Shown here: positions 52,417-60,645 of the stretch, in pieces
Layout of the letters: every line of letters starts with the position of its first letter
Position numbering within the stretch: the first letter of the stretch is position 1
NCBI RefSeq assembly: GCF_014268595.2
Contig: NZ_CP077091.1
Location: 456,501-520,500 of the forward strand
Source: Pseudomonas hamedanensis
Lineage (GTDB): Bacteria; Pseudomonadota; Gammaproteobacteria; Pseudomonadales; Pseudomonadaceae
DNA length: 64,000 nucleotides
Reading direction: 5' to 3'
Translations under genes and position numbers: made by a program
Notes under the pieces: model-generated
The model's database searches: none
Told to the model about the DNA's origin: nothing
The model's input: only the letters and a program-made list of their open reading frames with translations

Positions 52417-53304
52417 ATGAGTTACTACCAGCCGGGCATCCTCGCCACCCCTGTTCCTGCGCAAGCACGTCATCTGTTTTTCGCCCTGGCGTCGGTTGAA
52501 GCCTTGCCGCAAGCGATCGACAACCTGCTGATGCTGGTGGATGGCAAGTCGGCGGTGGTTGGCTTTGGTGAGTCGTTGACCAAAGCGCTGAATGTGGAAA
52601 TCGACGGCCTGCGCAGTTTCCCGGCAATGACCGGCGTCGGCGTGAACAACCCGTCGACCCAGCACGCGCTGTGGGTCTGGCTGCACGGCGTCGACCGCGG
52701 TGAACTGCTCAACCGTTGCGACGCCTTCGAAGCCGCGCTGGCGCCGGCCTTGCGCCTGGTGCAGGTGCAGGAAGCCTTCCGCCATATGGACGGCCACGAT
52801 CTCACTGGCTACGAAGACGGCACGGAAAACCCGCACGATGACGCCGCCATTGCCGCCGCGCTGCAAAGCACTGGTGCTGATGGCTTGATCGGCGGCAGCT
52901 TCGCCGCCATCCAGCAGTGGCAGCACGACCTGAAGGGTTTTCAGCGTTTATCTGCCGAGGCCAAGGACGACATCATGGGCCGTCGTCTGAGCGATAACGA
53001 AGAAATCGACGACGCGCCGATTTCCGCTCATGTCAAACGTACCGCCCAGGAAAGCTTCGCGCCGGAGGCGTTTGTCGTGCGCCGTTCGATGCCATGGATC
53101 GAAGGTGATCGCGCGGGTTTGATGTTCCTGGCTTTCGGCTTCTCGCTGGATGCCTTCGAAGCACAACTGCGGCGCATGAGCGGTCTGGAAGACGGTATTG
53201 CCGATGGCTTGTACCAGATCAGCCGACCGATTACCGGCGGCTATTACTGGTGCCCGCCGCTCAAGGACGGTCACCTCGATCTGCGCGCTCTGCGCATCGG
53301 CTGA
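52417..53304 (+). CDS. DyP-type haem peroxidase
   Basis: A 295-residue dye-decolorising peroxidase of the short, cytoplasmic (class P/B) type with no Tat signal. The GXXDG motif is present as GYEDGTENP (about residues 128-136), holding the distal catalytic Asp. The proximal haem His lies in SAHVKRTAQE, and a distal Arg in FVVRRSMPW. GGAG (AAGGAG) precedes the ATG by 7 nt. It is 10 bp from the Gfo/Idh/MocA gene. Encapsulin is not encoded next to it. Confidence 0.93.
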   Translation: MSYYQPGILATPVPAQARHLFFALASVEALPQAIDNLLMLVDGKSAVVGFGESLTKALNVEIDGLRSFPAMTGVGVNNPSTQHALWVWLHGVDRGELLNRCDAFEAALAPALRLVQVQEAFRHMDGHDLTGYEDGTENPHDDAAIAAALQSTGADGLIGGSFAAIQQWQHDLKGFQRLSAEAKDDIMGRRLSDNEEIDDAPISAHVKRTAQESFAPEAFVVRRSMPWIEGDRAGLMFLAFGFSLDAFEAQLRRMSGLEDGIADGLYQISRPITGGYYWCPPLKDGHLDLRALRIG

Positions 53305-53314
53305 GGACTGGGGC

Positions 53315-54280
53315 ATGAACGTGGTGCGCTGGGGCATGATCGGTTGTGGCAGCGTGGCGGAACGCAAGAGCGGGCCAGCCTTTTACAAGGCGCCCGGTTC
53401 GGCGCTGGTAGCGGTGATGGGCCGTCGCCTGGAAGCGGTGAGCGATTACGCCGCGCGTCACGGCATCGAACGGGTGTACACCGAGGTCGATGCGCTGATC
53501 AACGATCCGCAAGTGGACGCGGTGTACATCGCCACGCCACCCGACAGCCACCACGCCTACAGCCTGAAAGTCGCCGCCGCCGGCAAGCATTGCTGCGTGG
53601 AAAAACCCATGGCGCTCAACGCCGGGCAAAGCCGCGAGATGCAGCAGGCGTTTGCCGCTGCCGGTGTGCATTTATTTGTCAGCTATTACCGCCGCTCGCT
53701 ACCGCGCTTCGCGCAAGTGCGCCAGTGGCTGGAGGAGGGGCGTATCGGCGAGGTCCGCCACCTGAGCTGGACCCTGACCAAAGCGCCGTCGCCGGTGGAT
53801 CTGGAGGGCCGTGACAATTGGCGCACCGATCCGGCGGTGGCGGGCGGTGGTTATTTTGCCGATCTGGCCAGCCATGGTTTGGACTTGTTCCAGTATTTGC
53901 TCGGTGACATCGTTGAAGTCGCCGGTTTCACCGCACGGCAGGCGGGTCTGTATGCGGCGGAAGATGCGGTCAGTGCCAGTTGGCGGTTTGCTTCGGGAGC
54001 ACTGGGCATGGGCTGCTGGAGCTTTGTCGCGGACCGGCGCGAAGACCGCGTCGAAATTATCGGCAGCCAGGGGCGGATCGGCTTTTCGGTGTTTGACGAG
54101 CATCCGCTGCACTTGTTTGCCGATGAGCAGATCAGTCTGGAGATTGCTCATCATGAGCATATTCAGTGGCATCACGTGCTCGGGATGAATGCGCACATTC
54201 GCGGCGAATCCCGCCATCCCGCCGTGGCCGAGCAAGCCGTCAAGACCGACTGGGTCATGGACCAGATCCTCAAACGCTGA
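53315..54280 (+). CDS. Gfo/Idh/MocA-family oxidoreductase
   Basis: A 321-residue NAD(P)-dependent dehydrogenase: N-terminal Rossmann motif RWGMIGCGSVAERK, the EKP motif in CCVEKPMALN (about residue 95), and the C-terminal half with GGGYFADLASHGLDLFQYLLG, where the His of SHGLD is in the catalytic position. Such enzymes act on sugars, inositols or biliverdin; substrate not determinable here. It begins 10 bp after the DyP peroxidase stop and probably shares its transcript. Confidence 0.88.
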   Translation: MNVVRWGMIGCGSVAERKSGPAFYKAPGSALVAVMGRRLEAVSDYAARHGIERVYTEVDALINDPQVDAVYIATPPDSHHAYSLKVAAAGKHCCVEKPMALNAGQSREMQQAFAAAGVHLFVSYYRRSLPRFAQVRQWLEEGRIGEVRHLSWTLTKAPSPVDLEGRDNWRTDPAVAGGGYFADLASHGLDLFQYLLGDIVEVAGFTARQAGLYAAEDAVSASWRFASGALGMGCWSFVADRREDRVEIIGSQGRIGFSVFDEHPLHLFADEQISLEIAHHEHIQWHHVLGMNAHIRGESRHPAVAEQAVKTDWVMDQILKR

Positions 54281-54296
54281 CCGCACAGATTCCCCC

Positions 54297-54385
54297 TGTA
54301 GGAGTGAGCCTGCTCGCGATAGCGGTCTGTCAGCCACATCAATTTCAACTGACACACCGCTATCGCGAGCAGGCTCACTCCTACA
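54297..54385. repeat. REP pair upstream of the GntR gene
   Basis: Facing TGTAGGAGTGAGCCTGCTCGCGATAGCGG units. It isolates the GntR-led operon from the preceding oxidoreductase. Confidence 0.95.
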
Positions 54386-54456
54386 AAGGGCGATTCTGCG
54401 AAGCATCTAAGGTTATGCCCAAACAATATTTCTCAACTTTGTCATCCCAACCCTAA

Positions 54457-54488
54457 GATCACGTTATAACTCGTTATAACAAGTGATC
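54457..54488. promoter_or_regulatory. 32-bp palindromic operator in front of the GntR gene
   Basis: Two identical GTTATAAC palindromes (54463-54470 and 54473-54480) are set inside GATCAC...GTGATC arms, so the whole block is close to dyad-symmetric. It ends six bases before the GntR ATG. It is a strong candidate for autoregulation of the AprAB-like operon by the GntR/UTRA protein. Confidence 0.75.
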
Positions 54489-54493
54489 CCGTG

Positions 54494-55246
54494 ATGACCG
54501 ATAACGTTCTCTCCCTCGGCAGCGTCCCGCTGCACACCCAACTGCGCGATGTGTTGCGTGCGCGCATTCTTGATGGTGAATACCCGCAAGACAGTCAGAT
54601 GCCGTCCGAAAGCGAACTCGGCACGCTGTTCAAAGTCAGCCGCATCACCGTGCGCCAGGCGCTGGGCGATTTGCAGAAGGAAGGGCTGATCTTCAAGATC
54701 CACGGCAAAGGCACGTTCGTCGCCAAGCCGAAAACCTTTCAGAACGTTAGCAGCCTGCAAGGTCTCGCCGAGTCCATGACCGGGCGCGGCTACGAGGTGA
54801 TCAACCGCCTGCGCAGCTTCAAATTCATTGCTGCCGACAAGCGTGTCGCCGAGCGTTTGCAGGTCGCCGAAGGCGAGATCGTCGCGCAGATCAAACGCGT
54901 GCGGCTGATCAACCGTGAGCCGATCTCGCTGGAAATCACCTACCTGCCCAAAGCCATCGGCGAGCGGCTGGAAAAGGCCGATCTGGTCACCCGCGACATC
55001 TTCCTGATCCTCGAAAACGACTGCGGCATCGCCCTCGGCCACGCCGATCTGGCGATCGACGCGGTGCTGGCGGACAGCGACCTGACCCAGGCACTCAACG
55101 TCGAGGCCGGCTCACCGATCATGCGCATCGAGCGCCTGACCCACGACGCCCGGGGCCAGCCGCTGGATTTCGAACATCTCTACTACCGTGGCGATGCGTT
55201 TCAGTACCGCCTGCGGATCGACCGGCAAAAAGGGGAGCAGGCATGA
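54494..55246 (+). CDS. GntR-family regulator with UTRA domain
   Basis: A 250-residue HutC-type GntR regulator. The winged helix is at about residues 10-78 (LRDVLRARILDGEYPQDSQMPSESEL, VSRITVRQALGDLQKEGLIF, GKGTFV) and the UTRA ligand domain at about 95-245 (ERLQVAEGEIVAQIKRVRLINREPISLEITYLP, GSPIMRIERLTHDARGQPLDFEHLYYRGD). A GTG one codon earlier (54491) is an alternative start. It overlaps the AprA-like gene (ATGA) and is therefore the first gene of that operon, with the operator palindrome directly upstream. Effector unknown. Confidence 0.92.
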   Translation: MTDNVLSLGSVPLHTQLRDVLRARILDGEYPQDSQMPSESELGTLFKVSRITVRQALGDLQKEGLIFKIHGKGTFVAKPKTFQNVSSLQGLAESMTGRGYEVINRLRSFKFIAADKRVAERLQVAEGEIVAQIKRVRLINREPISLEITYLPKAIGERLEKADLVTRDIFLILENDCGIALGHADLAIDAVLADSDLTQALNVEAGSPIMRIERLTHDARGQPLDFEHLYYRGDAFQYRLRIDRQKGEQA

Positions 55247-56973
55247 CGCGCAACACGCTGGAACAGGAATACGACATCGTCGTTATTGGCGGCGGCACCG
55301 CAGGTCCCATGGCGGCGATCAAGGCCAAAGAGCAAAACCGCGACCTGCGCGTGCTGCTGGTCGACAAGGCCAACGTCAAACGCAGCGGCGCGATCAGCAT
55401 GGGCATGGACGGCCTGAACAACGCGATCATCCCCGGCCATTCGACGCCGGAGCAGTACACCAAGGAAATTACCATCGCCAACGACGGCATCGTCAATCAA
55501 GCCGCCGTTTACGCCTATGCGACGCACAGTTTCGAAACCATCGAACAGCTCGACCGTTGGGGGGTGAAGTTCGAAAAGGACGAAACCGGCGATTACGCGG
55601 TGAAAAAAGTCCATCACATGGGCGCCTACGTGCTGCCGATGCCGGAAGGGCACGACATCAAGAAGGTCCTTTATCGCCAGTTGAAACGGGCGCGGGTGAG
55701 CATCACCAATCGGCTGGTCTGCACGCGTTTGCTGACCGACGAGGAGGGCGCGGTCAACGGTGTGATGGGCTTCGATTGCCGCACCGCCGATTTCCATGTG
55801 ATCAAGGCCAAGGCTGTGATTCTGGCGTGTGGCGCTGCCGGTCGTCTCGGCCTGCCGTCGTCGGGTTATCTGATGGGCACTTACGAAAACCCGACCAATG
55901 CCGGCGACGGCTACGCGATGGCCTATCACGCCGGCGCCGAACTGGCCAATCTCGAGTGCTTCCAGATCAACCCGTTGATCAAGGATTACAACGGCCCGGC
56001 CTGCGCCTACGTGACTGGCCCGCTAGGGGGCTACACCGCCAACAACAAGGGTGAACGCTTCATCGAGTGCGACTACTGGAGCGGGCAGATGATGTGGGAG
56101 TTTCACCAGGAACTGGAAAGCGGCAACGGCCCGGTGTTCCTCAAACTCGACCACCTGGCCGAAGAAACCATCCAAAACATCGAGGAGATCCTGCACAGCA
56201 ACGAGCGCCCGAGCCGGGGTCAGTTCCACGCCAATCGCGGCACCGACTACCGCACGCAGATGGTCGAAATGCACATCTCGGAAATCGGTTTCTGCAGTGG
56301 TCATTCGGCGTCTGGCGTGTGGGTCAACGAACGCGCCGAAACCTCGGTGAAAGGTTTGTACTCGGCGGGCGACATGGCCGCCGTGCCGCACAATTACATG
56401 CTCGGCGCGTTTACTTACGGCTGGTTTGCCGGGCACAACGCCGCGGAGTTTGTCGCCGGTCGCGAGTTTTCGGCGTTGGATGCCGAGCAGATTGCCAAGG
56501 AAAAAGCCCGGGTCTACGCACCGCTGGATCGCGAACACGGCCTGCCGCCGGCACAGGTCGAGTACAAGCTGCGACGCTTCGTCAACGACTACCTGCAACC
56601 GCCGAAAGTGACCAAAAAAATGCAGATCGGCCTGCAACGTTTCAGCGACATTGAGCGCGACCTGGAGCAGATGAAAGCCAACAACGCCCACGAACTGATG
56701 CGCGCCATGGAAACCAGCGTGATCCGCGACTGCGCCGAAATGGCCGCCCGCGCCTCGTTGTTCCGCGCCGAAAGCCGTTGGGGCCTGTATCACTATCGCG
56801 TCGATCATCCACAACGCAACGACGCCGAGTGGTTCTGCCATTGCCATCTGAAAAAGGGCGAGGACGGGCGCATGACCAGTTTCAAAAAAGCCGTCGAGCC
56901 TTACATCATCCCGCTCGACGCCGAAGAAATGCAGGCCTACGACCGACTGCGGGTCGGCTCTTTCGCCGCTTGA
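55243..56973 (+). CDS. AprA-like FAD flavoprotein (fumarate reductase/succinate dehydrogenase superfamily)
   Basis: A 576-residue soluble flavoprotein. FAD is bound through VVIGGGTAGPMAAIKA (about residues 14-29) and YSAGDMAAVPHNYMLGAF (about 378-395). The capping region has MGMDGLNNAIIPG and the C-terminal domain has AARASLFRAESRWGLYHYRVDHP, which resembles the adenylylsulfate-reductase alpha subunit more than fumarate reductase (usual RGGHxR). No signal or twin-arginine motif, so cytoplasmic. The partner ferredoxin follows 27 bp later. True APS reductase is unlikely because no sulfate-oxidation genes are present; it probably reduces or oxidises the ABC-imported compound. Confidence 0.82.
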   Translation: MTRNTLEQEYDIVVIGGGTAGPMAAIKAKEQNRDLRVLLVDKANVKRSGAISMGMDGLNNAIIPGHSTPEQYTKEITIANDGIVNQAAVYAYATHSFETIEQLDRWGVKFEKDETGDYAVKKVHHMGAYVLPMPEGHDIKKVLYRQLKRARVSITNRLVCTRLLTDEEGAVNGVMGFDCRTADFHVIKAKAVILACGAAGRLGLPSSGYLMGTYENPTNAGDGYAMAYHAGAELANLECFQINPLIKDYNGPACAYVTGPLGGYTANNKGERFIECDYWSGQMMWEFHQELESGNGPVFLKLDHLAEETIQNIEEILHSNERPSRGQFHANRGTDYRTQMVEMHISEIGFCSGHSASGVWVNERAETSVKGLYSAGDMAAVPHNYMLGAFTYGWFAGHNAAEFVAGREFSALDAEQIAKEKARVYAPLDREHGLPPAQVEYKLRRFVNDYLQPPKVTKKMQIGLQRFSDIERDLEQMKANNAHELMRAMETSVIRDCAEMAARASLFRAESRWGLYHYRVDHPQRNDAEWFCHCHLKKGEDGRMTSFKKAVEPYIIPLDAEEMQAYDRLRVGSFAA

Positions 56974-57000
56974 TGCACGACTGAAAAGAGAGTCCGAACC

Positions 57001-57246
57001 ATGGCTTACCAAGCTCAGGAAATCTTCTTTCGCTCCAACGCCCCGGTCACCGTCGATGAGGACAAATGCATCGCCGAAAAGGGCTGCACCGTGTGCGTCG
57101 ACGTCTGCCCGATGGATTTGTTGGCGATCAACCCGGCCACGCAAAAGGCCTACATGGCATTCGATGAATGCTGGTACTGCATGCCGTGCGAAAAGGATTG
57201 CCCGACGGGTGCCGTCAAAGTCGAAATCCCGTATCTCCTGCGTTGA
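57001..57246 (+). CDS. AprB-like 2x[4Fe-4S] ferredoxin
   Basis: An 81-residue ferredoxin with two cluster motifs: CIAEKGCTVCVDVCP (CX5CX2CX3CP, about residues 22-36) and CWYCMPCEKDCP (CX2CX2CX3CP, about 57-68). The widened first motif is a feature of AprB-type beta subunits. Short C-terminus VEIPYLLR, lacking the long tail of APS reductase beta that wraps the alpha subunit. It would pass electrons to or from the flavoprotein encoded immediately upstream. GAGAG lies upstream of the ATG. Confidence 0.9.
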   Translation: MAYQAQEIFFRSNAPVTVDEDKCIAEKGCTVCVDVCPMDLLAINPATQKAYMAFDECWYCMPCEKDCPTGAVKVEIPYLLR

Positions 57247-57257
57247 AACCCGATCCC

Positions 57258-57346
57258 TGTAGGAGTGAGCCTGCTCGCGATAGCGCTGGATCAGATGTAG
57301 ATGTGTTGACTGACACACCGCTATCGCGAGCAGGCTCATTCCTACA
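57258..57346. repeat. REP pair inside the AprAB-like operon
   Basis: Facing units between the ferredoxin and the ABC binding-protein gene; one base differs in the right arm (CTCATTCCTACA). Confidence 0.94.
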
Positions 57347-57475
57347 TTGGATGTGTGACAAACCAAAGCCATCCGGTGAACCCCGGACGCTGAATTGAAA
57401 AATACCCCTCGTTTCCCACCGCGCCCTGATCGCGGCGGAGACGAACTTCAATCAATGATTCGAGGGGACACACTC

Positions 57476-58879
57476 ATGTTGCGTGCAGCACTCGCCGGTC
57501 TGGTACTGGCTTCATTTACCGTGTCGGCCTCGGCCGAAACCATCCGCATTGCCATCGGCACCCAGGACACCACCATCAACTGCGCCGCCGGTGGCCTGTT
57601 GATCCGGGAGCTCGGTCTGCTCGACAAATACCTGCCCCACGACGGCGCTTACAAGGACGCTACCTATGACGTGCAATGGAAAAACTTCACCAGCGGCGCG
57701 CCGCTGACCAACGAGATGGTCGCCGGCAAACTCGACTTCGGCGCCATGGCCGATTTCCCCGGTGCGTTCAATGGTGTGGCGTTCGAAACCGCCGGCAAGC
57801 ACAGCCTGTTCATCAGCGTGTTGTCGGGCAGCATCAAGGGCAGTGGCAACGGCATTGTTGTGCCGAGCGCATCCAGCGTGCAGTCGTTGGCTGAGCTTAA
57901 AGGCAAGACCATTTCCGTGCCGTTCGCCTCCACGGCCCATGGCATGTTGCTGCGCGCCGTGGCAGAACAGGGCTGGGATCCGCTCAAGGATGTGAACATC
58001 ATCGCCCAGCCGCCGGAGGTCGCAGGCTCGGCGTTGCAGGCCGGCAAGATCGACGCCCACGCCGACTTCGTGCCGTTCGCCGAACTGTTTCCCAGCCGTG
58101 GTTTCGCCCGCAAGATTTACGACGGCGCCCAGGCCAACGCACCGACCTTCCACGGTGCGCTGGTGGATCAGGCCTATGCGAAGAAATACCCGGAGATTGT
58201 CGTCGCCTATCTGCGCGCCAGCATCGAAGCCAATCAATTGCTCGCAGCCGAGCCGGAGAAGTACAGCGAGCTGATCGCCAAGGTCTCTGGCGTCGACGCC
58301 GAGGTCAACTACCTGTTCCATGGCCCGCTCGGCGTGCAGACCCGCGACCTGAGCTGGAAACCGGAGTACCGCCAGGCCGTCGGCACCGCCATCGATACGC
58401 TGAAGCTGCTGAAAAAGGCTGATCGCGGCCTCGACCTCAACACCTTTATTGACGACCAATACATCCGTGCGGCTTTCAAGGCGTCGAACCTCGATTACTC
58501 CGCGCAATTGGCTGACTACGCGCAGACGCCTTTACCCGGGGTGGATGCGGCGACGGGCCAAGCCATCACCGATGTCAGCCACGTTGCGGAAATCTGGGTA
58601 CGCGGCGAGGCAAAAGTGCGCCGTTATGGTTCGGCTGAAGCGGCGTTCAGCGCGCTGGCTGCGTTGCAGCAGGAGGGCAGAAACATCCGGGCGGTGTATG
58701 CGCAGGCCAGCGACAGCGGCATCAAGTTGTTGGCCGAACAAGCCTGGTTTGCCAGCGATGCCAAGGGTCGCCTGAGTGCTTTCCTGCTCAAGGGCCAGGC
58801 CCAGCAATACGCCACGGCGCAGGGCGGCAAAGTCTTCGACTTCAGCGATGCCACCGCGCAAGTCGTCGCCGTGCGCTAA
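57476..58879 (+). CDS. ABC transporter substrate-binding protein (taurine/nitrate-type) with C-terminal extension
   Basis: A 467-residue exported protein. The signal peptide (MLRAALAGLVLASFTVSASA) is followed by a SsuA/NrtA/TauA-type fold (IRIAIGTQDTTINCAAGGLLIRELGLL; GAPLTNEMVAGKLDFGAMADFP; GNGIVVPSASSVQSLAELKGKTISVPFAS; AHADFVPFAELF). Ordinary family members are 310-350 residues. The last roughly 115 residues are extra and end AFLLKGQAQQYATAQGGKVFDF, which is reminiscent of the C-terminal part of NosL metallochaperones; this is a tentative reading. GAGGGG lies 8 nt before ATG 57476. Pairs with the permease and ATPase downstream. Confidence 0.85.
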   Translation: MLRAALAGLVLASFTVSASAETIRIAIGTQDTTINCAAGGLLIRELGLLDKYLPHDGAYKDATYDVQWKNFTSGAPLTNEMVAGKLDFGAMADFPGAFNGVAFETAGKHSLFISVLSGSIKGSGNGIVVPSASSVQSLAELKGKTISVPFASTAHGMLLRAVAEQGWDPLKDVNIIAQPPEVAGSALQAGKIDAHADFVPFAELFPSRGFARKIYDGAQANAPTFHGALVDQAYAKKYPEIVVAYLRASIEANQLLAAEPEKYSELIAKVSGVDAEVNYLFHGPLGVQTRDLSWKPEYRQAVGTAIDTLKLLKKADRGLDLNTFIDDQYIRAAFKASNLDYSAQLADYAQTPLPGVDAATGQAITDVSHVAEIWVRGEAKVRRYGSAEAAFSALAALQQEGRNIRAVYAQASDSGIKLLAEQAWFASDAKGRLSAFLLKGQAQQYATAQGGKVFDFSDATAQVVAVR

Positions 58880-58901
58880 CCCCACAAACACCGCGTTCCC
58901 C

Positions 58902-58990
58902 TGTAGGAGTGAGCCTGCTCGCGATAACGGTGTGTCAGATGTCGATGTGATGTCTGATACACCGCTATCGCGAGCAGGCTCACTCCTACA
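58902..58990. repeat. REP pair between ABC binding protein and permease
   Basis: Facing TGTAGGAGTGAGCC units. Lies 23 bp after the binding-protein stop and would allow the receptor mRNA to accumulate over the membrane genes. Confidence 0.94.
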
Positions 58991-59014
58991 GGGATCTGGT
59001 TGAGAGGCATTATT

Positions 59015-59797
59015 GTGTATCGATCCTGTTTGCGTTGGGTGCCGAGAGGCGCCTCGCTGCTGCTCTGCCTGCTGTTCTGGCAACTCGCCGCCCGCCATCA
59101 CTGGAACCTGGGCCTGGTGACCTTCGCCAACGTGCCAACCCCCGTGGCCGTGATAGAAGCCGCGCTGGGCCTGGGCGATTCCGGCAAACTCTGGCAGCAC
59201 CTGAGCAGCAGCCTGGGCCGTGTCTTTGCCGGCTACCTCGCGGCACTGCTGATCGGCATCGCCCTTGGCCTGTCCATCGGCCGCTCGAAATGGGCTGAAG
59301 ACCTGCTGCTGCCACCGCTGGAAGTGCTGCGCCCGATCCCCGCCGTGGCGTGGATTCCTCTGGCAATCCTCATGTTCCCGTCGTCGGAATTGTCGATGGT
59401 CTTCATCACCTTTACCGGCGCGCTGTTCCCGATCCTGCTCAACACCGTGCACGGCGTCGAGACCGTCGACCCACGTCTGATCGCCTCGGCAAAAAGCCTC
59501 GGGGCAGGGCGCCGGGCGATTCTGCAGGAAGTGATCCTGCCGGGCGCTGCGCCGAGCATCATCACCGGCCTGGCGATCGGCATGGGCACGTCGTGGTTCT
59601 GCCTGGTGACGGCGGAAATGATCTCCGGCCAGTTCGGTATCGGTTATTACACCTGGGAGTCCTACACCCTGCAGAACTATGCCGACATCGTCGTCGGCAT
59701 GCTCCTGATCGGTGTGTTGGGCATGGGCAGCAGTTGGCTGATCAAACGCCTGGGCGGGTGGCTCACGCCCTGGCATCGACCGCGAGGAAAAGCCTGA
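59015..59797 (+). CDS. ABC transporter permease (SsuC/TauC-type)
   Basis: A 260-residue membrane protein with six helices and the coupling-loop motif of the family, LIASAKSLGAGRRAILQEVILPGAAPSIITGLAIG (EAA loop). The centre has LLPPLEVLRPIPAVAWIPLAI, also diagnostic for sulfonate/nitrate-type importers. I choose a GTG start at 59015 because GAGAGG lies 7 nt upstream; a TTG at 59000 is in frame. Its TGA overlaps the ATG of the ATPase gene. Confidence 0.9.
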   Translation: MYRSCLRWVPRGASLLLCLLFWQLAARHHWNLGLVTFANVPTPVAVIEAALGLGDSGKLWQHLSSSLGRVFAGYLAALLIGIALGLSIGRSKWAEDLLLPPLEVLRPIPAVAWIPLAILMFPSSELSMVFITFTGALFPILLNTVHGVETVDPRLIASAKSLGAGRRAILQEVILPGAAPSIITGLAIGMGTSWFCLVTAEMISGQFGIGYYTWESYTLQNYADIVVGMLLIGVLGMGSSWLIKRLGGWLTPWHRPRGKA

Positions 59798-60645
59798 TGA
59801 GCGTGATGCAAACCCCGCAAGGGCGGATCGACATTCGCCAGTTGTCCATCGTCCTTGGCAGCGGTCGTGAAGCGTTCGAAGCCGTGCAGGGCCTCGATTG
59901 CCAGATCGAACCCGGCCAGTTCGTGTGCATCCTCGGCCCGTCCGGTTGCGGCAAATCGACCTTGCTCGGTGCCTTGGCCGGGCATCTGAATGCGCAGACC
60001 GGCAGCCTCAAGGTGGACGGCGCGGTGGTGTCCGGCCCGTCGCCACAACGCGGCATGGTCTTTCAGCATCACACATTGTTCCCGTGGCGAACGGTACGTG
60101 ACAACGTCGCCTTCGGCCTGAAAATGCGTGGCATCAGCAAGACTGAACGCCATCGTGCCGCCGATGAAATCCTTAAGCTGGTCGGCCTCGACGGCTTTGC
60201 CGAACGCTGGCCCGATCAGCTCTCCGGCGGCATGCAGCAGCGTGTGGAGATCGCCCGTGTGCTGGTCAACCGTCCGCGGCTGTTGCTGATGGACGAACCG
60301 TTCGGCGCACTGGATGCGCTGACCCGGCTGAACATGCAGGAACTGCTGCTGGACATCTGGACGCGCATTCGCACCACCGTGGTGTTTGTCACCCATGACA
60401 TCGATGAAGCGCTGTTCCTCGCCGACCGCCTGTTGGTCATGAGCGCACGCCCGGGGCGAATCATCGAAGACTTGCGCCTGGATTTCCCGCGTCCACGCAC
60501 CACTGAGCTGGTCACCAGCCCCGAGTTCGCCCGCCTCAAACGTCACTGCCTCGACCTGCTGCGCCACGACAACGACAGATCGCTGCCACGCCTCAATCCG
60601 CTCGGTCTGCCACCAGAAAACCCTTTGCCGCGATTTGCCCTATGA
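59797..60645 (+). CDS. ABC transporter ATP-binding protein (SsuB/TauB-type)
   Basis: A 282-residue ATPase: Walker A GPSGCGKST at about residues 47-55, Q loop MVFQHHTLFPW, signature LSGGMQQR, Walker B LLLMDEPFGALD and switch His in FVTHDIDEA. It overlaps the permease stop at its start and the HEAT-protein start at its end (ATGA), so import and the HEAT protein are translationally linked. Energises uptake of the same unknown ligand. Confidence 0.93.
   Translation: MSVMQTPQGRIDIRQLSIVLGSGREAFEAVQGLDCQIEPGQFVCILGPSGCGKSTLLGALAGHLNAQTGSLKVDGAVVSGPSPQRGMVFQHHTLFPWRTVRDNVAFGLKMRGISKTERHRAADEILKLVGLDGFAERWPDQLSGGMQQRVEIARVLVNRPRLLLMDEPFGALDALTRLNMQELLLDIWTRIRTTVVFVTHDIDEALFLADRLLVMSARPGRIIEDLRLDFPRPRTTELVTSPEFARLKRHCLDLLRHDNDRSLPRLNPLGLPPENPLPRFAL

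Noticed and set aside
55243..57246. Dissimilatory APS reductase (aprAB)
   Set aside because: The ferredoxin lacks the long beta-subunit tail and no sulfate-activation or sulfite genes accompany it. The AprAB-like label is structural only.
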